32,191 bases of DNA from Candidatus Zixiibacteriota bacterium (GTDB lineage Bacteria; Zixibacteria; MSB-5A5; GN15; FEB-12): positions 1 to 32,191 of the forward strand of contig JAJRSF010000020.1 in the NCBI GenBank assembly GCA_024278935.1, read 5' to 3'. Position numbers and translations under genes: made by a program. The notes beneath the pieces were generated by a model. That model did not search any database. It was not told the DNA's origin and saw only the letters and a list, made by a program, of their open reading frames with translations. Shown piece by piece: positions 23,016 to 30,121 of this stretch. The stretch's first letter is position 1; each line of letters opens with the position of its first letter.

Positions 23016-24464
23016 ATGAAACATGTAAATCAAAGCGTAATTTGTATTGTAACTCTCTTATCAACTACTTTAATGGCAGAAGTCCCTCCACTTATTAGCT
23101 ATCAAGGTCGACTTACTGATTCAGGTAATAACCCTGCAGCTGATGGAAGTTATGAAATTACATTTAGCATATATGATGTAGAAACCGATGGGACGCCTTT
23201 TTGGACGGAAACACATAATTCTATTTTAGTCCAAGATGGTTTGTTTAATGCAATTTTAGGAGCTACAACTCCCTTTGGTCCTTCTCAAAATAAAAATGCG
23301 ACCTCTTCAAAATCTTTAGGGATAAAGTCGGCAGCGCCGTCTATGTGGTTGGGTGTACAAGTAGGTTCCGACCCTGAACTGACTCCTCGGTCTCGACTTT
23401 TGTCAGTACTTTTTGCTTTTAATGCTGACCGAGCGGACACAGCTCAATTTTCTTATAATTCACAAAGTACTATTTACTCAGATACAGCCTTTTATACTCA
23501 TGGAGCAAGTGTTATTGAGCAGGCAAAAAACTATATGATAGCTGGGGATACATCGGGAGTAGCTTTTTATATCGATAGTATAGAAAATTCAATTGAAAAC
23601 ATACAGACATATCATGATGATATTAAAACAGTTGTTATCTCTACTTATCAATCAGCAATTAAAACAATTCCAAATGATGATAGTTTAATCGAAAATTACC
23701 AATTTGTTATCAATGAATCATTTTGGAGACAATACCAATCACTGTTTGCTTTATCTTTTTATTTGCTTGATCCAAATAATGTAACATTACAGGCAACAGC
23801 AATTGCGATAATTGATAGTGCAATCATAAGTACGGAAAATTCAATAGTAACAGCAAACTCACTTAGGCAGATGATTTTTCTTTCAGCTTCAAAACCTGCT
23901 TTGAAAATTGACTTATCAGATCATAGTAATACTCCTAATTCAGGTGATACTGCGATAGTTGATATTGTTGTTACTAATATTGGTGGAGGCGAAGCTCAAA
24001 ATAACTATATCACAATTAGCTTAGAACCGGATTTAATATTGCTAACTGAAGATACAGTTACTATACCCAATCTACTTCCAGGTGATTCAGCAGTAACTTC
24101 GATGATGATTTATTTTGATGATCTGTTGCATCCACAAATTTCAAATTATATGGCAACTGCGATAATCACTCCAAATTCTACAACCGCAATGAGTAGATCT
24201 AAAGCGACAACATATTTTGTTAATACTACTTACTGTTGTGTCCCACCTACACGAGGCAATACTGATGGTGATGTGCTTGATGCGGTTGATATTTCAGATA
24301 TTGTATATCTTGTAGACTTTATATTCACTAATGGAGAAACTCCATTGTGTGCTGATGAAGCAAATGTAGACGGTAATCCAGGAGAAGATATTGACATTTC
24401 TGACTTAGTTTGGCTTGTTGACTTTATCTTTACTGGTGGACCTCCACCTGCTAACTGCCCTTAG
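23016..24464 (+). CDS. Secreted protein with a C-terminal type I dockerin-like module
   Basis: 482 residues. A signal peptide spans about 1-21 (cleavage before EVPPLI). The mature N-terminus LISYQGRLTDSGNNPAADGS then TFSIYDVETDGTPFWTET (about 26-65) is a repeat common in exported proteins of Zixibacteria- and Marinimicrobia-like genomes. The helical middle spans about 160-295. A CARDB-like beta domain spans about 300-400. The C-terminus has two dockerin-like calcium loops with helices (GNTDGDVLDAVDISDIVYLV and NVDGNPGEDIDISDLVWLV, about 412-475) preceded by CC. No cellulosome context is seen, so the module probably serves surface attachment. ATG follows GAGAGGG. A terminator follows at 24493. 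Confidence 0.85.
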   Translation: MKHVNQSVICIVTLLSTTLMAEVPPLISYQGRLTDSGNNPAADGSYEITFSIYDVETDGTPFWTETHNSILVQDGLFNAILGATTPFGPSQNKNATSSKSLGIKSAAPSMWLGVQVGSDPELTPRSRLLSVLFAFNADRADTAQFSYNSQSTIYSDTAFYTHGASVIEQAKNYMIAGDTSGVAFYIDSIENSIENIQTYHDDIKTVVISTYQSAIKTIPNDDSLIENYQFVINESFWRQYQSLFALSFYLLDPNNVTLQATAIAIIDSAIISTENSIVTANSLRQMIFLSASKPALKIDLSDHSNTPNSGDTAIVDIVVTNIGGGEAQNNYITISLEPDLILLTEDTVTIPNLLPGDSAVTSMMIYFDDLLHPQISNYMATAIITPNSTTAMSRSKATTYFVNTTYCCVPPTRGNTDGDVLDAVDISDIVYLVDFIFTNGETPLCADEANVDGNPGEDIDISDLVWLVDFIFTGGPPPANCP

Positions 24465-24492
24465 GCAAAAGATTACATTATTTATAATTACA

Positions 24493-24525
24493 AAGCCAGT
24501 AGGTTCACACTTACTGGCTTCTTTT
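24493..24525 (+). terminator. Rho-independent terminator of the dockerin-protein gene
   Basis: AAGCCAGTA (24493-24501) pairs perfectly with TACTGGCTT (24512-24520), with a 10-base loop, followed by CTTTT. It lies 29 bases after the stop codon. Confidence 0.85.
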
Positions 24526-24557
24526 AATATTTCAAAAATTTAGTTAACTTGTTATCC

Positions 24558-24657
24558 GGCAATTGAGGAAATTTTATTATTTATCTTTGTAAGATAGAAT
24601 TCATCAAATGGATCTAAATACGTTCTAATGTCGTCAGCATCGCCGCTTTATATTTAT
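24558..24657. repeat. Island right-end repeat, copy B, joined to a recombinase remnant
   Basis: About 100 bases closely similar to 10650-10757, including TAGAATTC, then GGATCTAAATACGTTCTAAT and GTCGTCAGCA. The similarity ends near CGCTTTATA. It is followed directly by the decayed recombinase tail. On the - strand it reads ADDIRTYLDPFDEFYLTKIN and stops. Confidence 0.7.
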
Positions 24658-24745
24658 AACAAGTCCTTCAGTGAATACGTTGAAGGCTTTATTGTATGTG
24701 GGATATAGTGTTGCATCTACAAATTACTTGGGAGTTTTATATCTC
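24658..24745 (-). pseudogene. Decayed C-terminal tail of a serine recombinase
   Basis: On the - strand one frame reads FVDATLYPTYNKAFNVFTEG, which lines up with the end of the island recombinase (NFVLDGATLCYTYKKPFNNV and AEG). A shift or stop near 24725 separates it from a preceding LPSN. The DNA also keeps the CCTTCA/TGAAGG hairpin of the intact copy. No catalytic domain remains. It is a relic of a related element. Confidence 0.65.
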
Positions 24746-24818
24746 ATTAATTCGTGCATTCAAATAATCAACAATTCTATTTGAATTATAATTAATCCTG
24801 TCGCAAATCCAGTTTCAT

Positions 24819-26021
24819 TTACTCGCTTGTCATTATAAAGAGTGGTTGCATTTCAAAAGAATCGTAAATTGTACTGAGTCTCTCAGTATTATAATGTTTT
24901 TTTACATTAACCAATTTTGATTTACTGGTGACAACATCAATTGGAACATTGTCATATCGTCCATTATGCAACACAACCAATCGACCATGGATTCCCTTGA
25001 GAATCAAATCAAAAGCAAGATTGCCATACGCCATCGGCACAATTGAATCAATAGCATCAGGGTCACCTCCACGAACAAGATAGCCAAGTCTTTGAGTAAT
25101 CACATTTGTTGCTAAGCCATTATTATATTTTGGAGATAGCTCTTTCAGTTTTACAGACACAAGTTCACCAATACCACCTAACTTTGCATGACCATATGCA
25201 TCTATCTCAGAGTCAGCATAAACCATATCTCCACCCTCAAACATCGCCCCTTCAGAAACAAGTACAACTGAATATTTACTTGGGTTATTGTTCCGATCAT
25301 AGGTTAGTAATTCAGTTAATTGATCTATATCAAATTTATGTTCAGGGATAACACATCGATGAGCAGCACCTGCCATAGTTGGAAGCATAGCAGTAAATCC
25401 GGCGTAACGCCCAAAGACTTCTAAAACTAAAAATCGCTCATGTGACCCTGCCGATGTTCTCAAGTTGTTTGTCATTTGAATAGTGCGAGTAATACATGTA
25501 CTAAATCCGATACAATAATCTGTTCCCGGCACATCGTTATCCATCGTTTTTGGAATTGCGATAACCTTGACGCCTTCTTGGTGCAACCTGACACCATAAC
25601 TCAATGTATCATCGCCACCAATCGGAATCAGATGATCAATTCCCAAAAAATCAAGATTCTTGATGACTTCTTCAGTTAAGTAATTCATCTCATTATTATA
25701 TTTATCTTTTAAATGTATTGGTACATTTGCTTTTGATACTTTCCCGGGGTGTGTTCTTGAGCTATGTAAAAATGTTCCACCTGTTCTTCCTGCTTTATTG
25801 ACAATGTCTTCAGTGAGTAACATATAATTGTCAGAATTGTCAATTTTTTCATCTCGCTGCACACACATCAAACCAGCCCAACCTCTTCGAATACCAATAA
25901 CTCGATAGCCTTCTCTGATAGCTCGAATGGTCAACGCCCGAATAGCAGGGTTTAATCCCGGGACATCACCGCCGCCGGTTAAAATTCCGATAGAACCTTT
26001 TATCTTATTTATATTTGTCAT
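24819..26021 (-). CDS. pfp: Phosphofructokinase, probably PPi-dependent
   Basis: 400 residues of the PFK-A superfamily. It phosphorylates fructose 6-phosphate to the 1,6-bisphosphate. The nucleotide or PPi loop is LTGGGDVPGLN (14-24), and the active site is PKTMDND (157-163, catalytic Asp161). Two diagnostic positions are those of PPi-dependent enzymes: Asp138 in GGDDT (Gly in ATP enzymes, GGDGS) and Lys158 in PKTMD (Gly in ATP enzymes, PGTID). The substrate segment SHERFLVLEVFGRYAG (193-208) is also typical. The length exceeds the 320 residues of E. coli PfkA. The gene is monocistronic, its start is ATG 26021, and no terminator was seen. PPi use would make the step reversible and save ATP. 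Confidence 0.9.
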   Translation of the reverse strand: MTNINKIKGSIGILTGGGDVPGLNPAIRALTIRAIREGYRVIGIRRGWAGLMCVQRDEKIDNSDNYMLLTEDIVNKAGRTGGTFLHSSRTHPGKVSKANVPIHLKDKYNNEMNYLTEEVIKNLDFLGIDHLIPIGGDDTLSYGVRLHQEGVKVIAIPKTMDNDVPGTDYCIGFSTCITRTIQMTNNLRTSAGSHERFLVLEVFGRYAGFTAMLPTMAGAAHRCVIPEHKFDIDQLTELLTYDRNNNPSKYSVVLVSEGAMFEGGDMVYADSEIDAYGHAKLGGIGELVSVKLKELSPKYNNGLATNVITQRLGYLVRGGDPDAIDSIVPMAYGNLAFDLILKGIHGRLVVLHNGRYDNVPIDVVTSKSKLVNVKKHYNTERLSTIYDSFEMQPLFIMTSE

Positions 26022-26454
26022 TTTATTCCTCGTTTATTTTACGAACAAAATTATCCGTTTCTTTGAAACAATTTATTTTAGATTTAGATTGGATATTGCT
26101 TTTGAAAATAATGATATGCTAAAAATCGTTTTTCCTACAACGGATATGAAGTAAATTTATTTTACTTAAAAATATAACTTTTTTGAAACATCGCAACAAA
26201 ATTTATAGAATTTTTAGTCTTTTATAAAAATAGCAGTCTCTTTAAGAACTATAATTTAAATTCTTATAATGAGGACAAAACCCCCACAAATTTATCCATT
26301 ACAAATATTTTTAAATAAATAATTTAATTTTGATTTAGATAAATTTAAAAATTGCATAGAAGGAACAACGCCCTCTTTTTATAAACCATCGCACAGCACT
26401 CTTTTACGAGCAACCCTAGATTAGAATTTTTAGTAAGAGATTACTATATTAAAG
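26022..26454. other. AT-rich intergenic stretch without a recognisable gene
   Basis: About 430 bases between the start of the phosphofructokinase gene and the end of the nap operon. No ORF with coding character, tRNA or clear terminator was found. Only a loose AAGAACTAT/TTCTT-type dyad near 26243-26262 is seen. The phosphofructokinase promoter must lie here but could not be fixed. Confidence 0.4.
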
Positions 26455-28002
26455 TTACATTAAGCTGGTGCGCATGTTCATATCAAGATGCATAATCCAA
26501 AGTGAAATAAACGAAAAGAGAACCATCGCTATCAAAAGTGGTAATTGTGCCGCAAACGATTTTGCTCCAGAACCAAACATCTGTTCACCTGCTTTGGCGG
26601 CAATTTTGATTCCAATAACATGACCGACGACAACTAAGAAAACTTGAATTATCCAAACCGATGTGTCCCCCAGAAGCATCGGATAGGTTTTTCCGACAGT
26701 ACCAAACAGATCCCATCCGAATCCAAATGGGTCAGACAAAAGCGGAATCACCATCTGCCCTTCCATCGCAACATGCATCCCATTATGAGCAAGATGATAG
26801 AACAATGCGATTGGTATCAGACTATATGAGAAACGAACGAATATTTCTTTGGCCGTCATACCATTGTTGGCAATTTTTTCAGAAATTTTACAAAGAAGAA
26901 GATAGAGTAAAAATGGAACCAACAAAATAGCTGCCATACCTACTGAGAATGAAAAAAGAGGACCTAAACCAAAGTATGCATTCAGAGTGGAAATTATAGA
27001 GTCTCCCCCATTTGTTAAATCTTCCCACACCGGAGTCATTGATAAACCATGAAACGAAGTAAGTGATAAAAGTATCACCGCTAAAACTGCTTCATCCAAA
27101 CGAGGTTTACGGTAATCTAAAATATCGGAAGCAAACGGTCGCAGATTGAGAGCAACATTGTCTTCGGGACACGACTTAAAACATTCCGTACACATAATAC
27201 AATATGTATTTTCATTAAGCCCGGTTAGGTTTAAACCTGTTGGGCAGGCGTAACCGTTTTCATTGCCGTTATAACAGTCTTTAGTCGTACAACTGATACA
27301 GACATCATGGTTCTTTGAACGAATTTCTATCGGTGAAACATTGGCATACAGACCAGAGATACGACCGATCAAACATCCATATCTGCAGAATGATTTTTTT
27401 TCAAAGATGAAAATCGGAAGTACAACCATCAGCGTCATTGCAAGTCCCATGATAGCTGTCGCAAAAGGATCCGAGGTAACTTTATAACCGAGTTCTAACC
27501 AGGTAAGAATTATAAAGAGTCCAATTGCTAAAACAATATTTCGTCCATATTTCGGCCATTTCATATTTAACGAGAGAGGTTCTTTGTTCACATTCCAAAA
27601 ACGTAAACGACTGACAAGCGATGCTATGAAATCCCATGGACAGACAAAGCACCAAATTTTTCCAAAGAGTAAAATTGCAAATATGAGTCCGCCCCACCAG
27701 ATTGTCCATGTCAGCGCCGGGGCAACATTGACTTGTGAGTTTCCAAATAGTCCGGCATAGAGTATTATAAAAAAGAGAATAACTAGTGGCAGTTGGAAAA
27801 CAAATTGCAACCATCTCCGTTTGAGTAGCCATCCGATAAAAGAGATTTTTGACAGATCAAATCGAAATTTTAATTGTCTGTCATTCTTTTTAAAGTATAG
27901 GAGAAATGAGACAAGCAACGTAAGACCTATGCCGGTGTAAAACATCCAGTCAGGATTACCGGGCATCATATGTATTCCATTTTCAACTTTACAACAATCC
28001 AT
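26455..28002 (-). CDS. Membrane polyferredoxin (NapH/NosR/CcoG-like 4Fe-4S protein)
   Basis: 515 residues with about nine or ten transmembrane segments. The membrane motifs are CFVCPW (near 120) and CRYGCLIG (near 207). Two ferredoxin-type cysteine clusters follow: CISCTTKDC with a later CP (near 236-255) and CIMCTECFKSCP (near 268-279), after which five or so helices end the protein. This arrangement belongs to the NapH/NosR/CcoG superfamily, which passes electrons between quinol and periplasmic redox partners. The start abuts the previous stop (0 bases apart). Length is nearly twice that of a normal NapH. An extra CC lies at residues 3-4. It is the last gene of the nap operon and could be a second quinol-linked electron path for the nitrate reductase. 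Confidence 0.8.
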   Translation of the reverse strand: MDCCKVENGIHMMPGNPDWMFYTGIGLTLLVSFLLYFKKNDRQLKFRFDLSKISFIGWLLKRRWLQFVFQLPLVILFFIILYAGLFGNSQVNVAPALTWTIWWGGLIFAILLFGKIWCFVCPWDFIASLVSRLRFWNVNKEPLSLNMKWPKYGRNIVLAIGLFIILTWLELGYKVTSDPFATAIMGLAMTLMVVLPIFIFEKKSFCRYGCLIGRISGLYANVSPIEIRSKNHDVCISCTTKDCYNGNENGYACPTGLNLTGLNENTYCIMCTECFKSCPEDNVALNLRPFASDILDYRKPRLDEAVLAVILLSLTSFHGLSMTPVWEDLTNGGDSIISTLNAYFGLGPLFSFSVGMAAILLVPFLLYLLLCKISEKIANNGMTAKEIFVRFSYSLIPIALFYHLAHNGMHVAMEGQMVIPLLSDPFGFGWDLFGTVGKTYPMLLGDTSVWIIQVFLVVVGHVIGIKIAAKAGEQMFGSGAKSFAAQLPLLIAMVLFSFISLWIMHLDMNMRTSLM

Positions 28003-28557
28003 CTATGCGACCTTTTTCCGTGTTCTTTTTTGTTTTTTACGCATGACGCCAATAACAGCCGCAAAAAGAATTACAATTGCTATAGAAATCAAAAGATACA
28101 TCCATACATTGTTTTTATTTCCAACATTCATATCAAAGAGAACATTATGCTGCTTTGATGAATCAGAAAATGTTACCCGAACGAAGTAGATTCCTTCTTC
28201 TTCGTAGACCCACCCTACTTTATAAATATTTGTTTGATTGCGATAAGCGACAAAGGGATGAGATTCGCTTGGATCCTCATGTTTCCCAAAGACCAAAAAC
28301 TCAACAGGTTCGGTATACGGTTTATCTGTAATTGTATCGCGTACATATACTGCTAAATCAAATGCTGTTGATGCCGGGATTTTATAATAAGTAAAAGTTA
28401 CTTCGTAGTGAGAAACGTTTTCAATCATTTCATAGACCGGAGTTTCGGGATAGTTATCACGATAACTATAGTGAGGTATGCCTCGAATATGATGACTCTC
28501 TACTATTGAAGAAGATAACAAGAGAAATATGAGAATAAGAAAAATGTTTTTTTTCAT
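28003..28557 (-). CDS. Membrane-anchored periplasmic protein of the nap operon, unknown
   Basis: I start at ATG 28557 (MKKNIFLILIFLLLSSSIVES), giving 184 residues. A longer start at 28581 lies inside napH. A signal peptide ends near SHH. A beta-rich periplasmic domain (HYEVTFTYYKIPASTAFDLA onward, about 45-145) is followed by one transmembrane helix (VWMYLLISIAIVILFAAVIG) and a basic cytoplasmic tail (RKKQKRTRKKVA). The layout resembles small periplasmic YtkA/FixH-type domains beside membrane redox complexes, but I do not recognise the family. It begins one base after the napH stop and abuts the polyferredoxin gene, so it is probably part of the same complex. Confidence 0.65.
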   Translation of the reverse strand: MKKNIFLILIFLLLSSSIVESHHIRGIPHYSYRDNYPETPVYEMIENVSHYEVTFTYYKIPASTAFDLAVYVRDTITDKPYTEPVEFLVFGKHEDPSESHPFVAYRNQTNIYKVGWVYEEEGIYFVRVTFSDSSKQHNVLFDMNVGNKNNVWMYLLISIAIVILFAAVIGVMRKKQKRTRKKVA

Positions 28558-28558
28558 A

Positions 28559-29452
28559 TCAGACCTTAAATCGAATAACATTTTTTAAAGCATTACGATT
28601 ATTATTTATACACGCATCTATACACAAAGAACAGTTATCACATTCAGACGGAAAATATCCCGCCGATGGATTCAGATCATACGGGCAAGCAGGATTGCAA
28701 ACTCCACATGAATCACATTGAGATTCAATCTTCTGAATTTTCCATATCCGCCATTTTCCAAGCAAAGAAAACAAAGCACCACCTGGACACAAACGACGAC
28801 AAAAAAGATGTGGTGAAAAAATAATTTCTCCCAGCCACAGAAAAATAATAAAGATTAAGCCCGAAGTAATGAACCCGGAAAGAATCAGATGATAAATCCC
28901 TTCGGTGAAAATCCGAGGTGGATATATAAGAGTTGTAATCGGAATTGAAATAATTGCACCAAGGGTAAGAGAAATAATAAGGTAAAATAGAGGTGTCCTC
29001 TTGGGTAAATCGAATCGAAAATATTCAATCCCAAATTTAGATAAAATTTTTCTTATAGAATTTCCAAGTTCAGCAAACAACGAATACGGACAAATCCAAG
29101 CACAGAAAAACCGACCGAATAATAACACTAACCCAAGTGGAATCAGAATTGATAAAAACATAGTAAAATTAAATTCTAATGCGGTCACTGTTGAGACTAC
29201 AAATGATAACGGATCAGACATTGATAAAGCAAAGAACCGAAAGCTCCAAAGTCCTCCTTCGAAATCCCCCTGAAAAAGCATTGGTTTGTTGTTATCACCA
29301 AAAACATAATCATAGGCAGTAAGAACTTTTGAATTTTCTATTTCAATTTCAGCACCGATCTGTCCTGCTTTTTTTTCATACAAATTGTAAAAGACAAGCA
29401 CTACCATAAGAATGAGAACAAGCGAACGACTGAGGATTCTATATTTTCTCAA
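28559..29452 (-). CDS. napH: NapH, quinol dehydrogenase membrane subunit of nitrate reductase
   Basis: 297 residues with four or five transmembrane helices, the size of NapH. Cys motifs in the membrane part are FFCAWICPYSLFAE (about 115-128) and LFCRRLCPGGALFSLLG (about 218-234). At the C-terminus are two ferredoxin-type clusters, CDSCGVCNPACP and CDNCSLCIDAC. NapH with NapG oxidises quinol and passes electrons toward NapA. It overlaps napG by 14 bases. The long periplasmic loop near 30-75 is acceptable for the family. The CxxxCP pairs are shared with the larger polyferredoxin downstream, so the operon has two related members. Confidence 0.85.
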   Translation of the reverse strand: MRKYRILSRSLVLILMVVLVFYNLYEKKAGQIGAEIEIENSKVLTAYDYVFGDNNKPMLFQGDFEGGLWSFRFFALSMSDPLSFVVSTVTALEFNFTMFLSILIPLGLVLLFGRFFCAWICPYSLFAELGNSIRKILSKFGIEYFRFDLPKRTPLFYLIISLTLGAIISIPITTLIYPPRIFTEGIYHLILSGFITSGLIFIIFLWLGEIIFSPHLFCRRLCPGGALFSLLGKWRIWKIQKIESQCDSCGVCNPACPYDLNPSAGYFPSECDNCSLCIDACINNNRNALKNVIRFKV

Positions 29453-30056
29453 TGGTCACCTCTTTTTCTTCAACCGTATGCACCACTCGTATTGCCTGTG
29501 GATAATGTATACATGCTTGTTCGCATAGTCCGCAACCAACACATTTGTCCGTCACAACCGGTTGCTCCCATGTATCCCCCCATATGGCGATGTTTGTATA
29601 TGGACATGCAAAAACACAAACACCACAAACAAAGCCATTAAAGGAATTGCAAATATTTTTATCAACGACTGCTTTTCCAATTTTTACTTTGCTTAAGATT
29701 GCATCCGGGTTTTCAGAGATAGGTTCCAAGGCACCGCTTGGGCATGTGTTGTTGCATTTCATGCAGAGGATACATCCTTTTTCACGAGGTACAAAATATG
29801 GCGTGCCTGCCATGACCGGATCAAGCGTATCAAAATATTTAATCGTTTCATTCGGACATACCTGACCACACCGACGGCAGCGAATACACTTTGCCAAAAA
29901 TTCAGATTCAGCCAATGCACCCGGCGGTCTGAAAGGTGGAGCTTTTCTTTTTGGTAACAATTTCATAAAAGAAAACCAACTGCCACTCACAAGTATTGCC
30001 GAGGGGATTAGCGATGCCACCAATGATTTTATAAATTCTCTTGTATCCATATACAT
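29439..30056 (-). CDS. napG: NapG, 4Fe-4S ferredoxin-type electron transfer protein
   Basis: 205 residues, the family size. The N-terminal segment with a hydrophobic run (LVASLIPSAILVSGSWF, about 12-28) is a probable export signal or anchor. Four ferredoxin-type clusters follow: CIRCRRCGQVCP (57-68), CILCMKCNNTCP (95-106), a cluster of CGVCVFACP (near 142-150), and CVGCGLCEQACIHYP (about 170-184). NapG takes electrons from NapH in the periplasm. ATG 30056 lies 65 bases after napA, with a hairpin between. The start could also be Met3. Confidence 0.88.
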   Translation of the reverse strand: MYMDTREFIKSLVASLIPSAILVSGSWFSFMKLLPKRKAPPFRPPGALAESEFLAKCIRCRRCGQVCPNETIKYFDTLDPVMAGTPYFVPREKGCILCMKCNNTCPSGALEPISENPDAILSKVKIGKAVVDKNICNSFNGFVCGVCVFACPYTNIAIWGDTWEQPVVTDKCVGCGLCEQACIHYPQAIRVVHTVEEKEVTIEKI

Positions 30057-30059
30057 CTA

Positions 30060-30095
30060 AAAGAACTGTCATGCAATTATGCCCGACAGTTCTTT
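30060..30095 (-). other. Intergenic hairpin between napA and napG
   Basis: A perfect 11-bp stem (30060-30070 with 30085-30095, AAAGAACTGTC on the - strand) with a 14-base loop. No real T-run follows (TTAG), so it is more likely an mRNA-stability or partial-termination element that sets the napA:napGH ratio than a true terminator. Confidence 0.6.
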
Positions 30096-30121
30096 AGTCT
30101 CTCAAAAAAAGTAAGTTCAGT

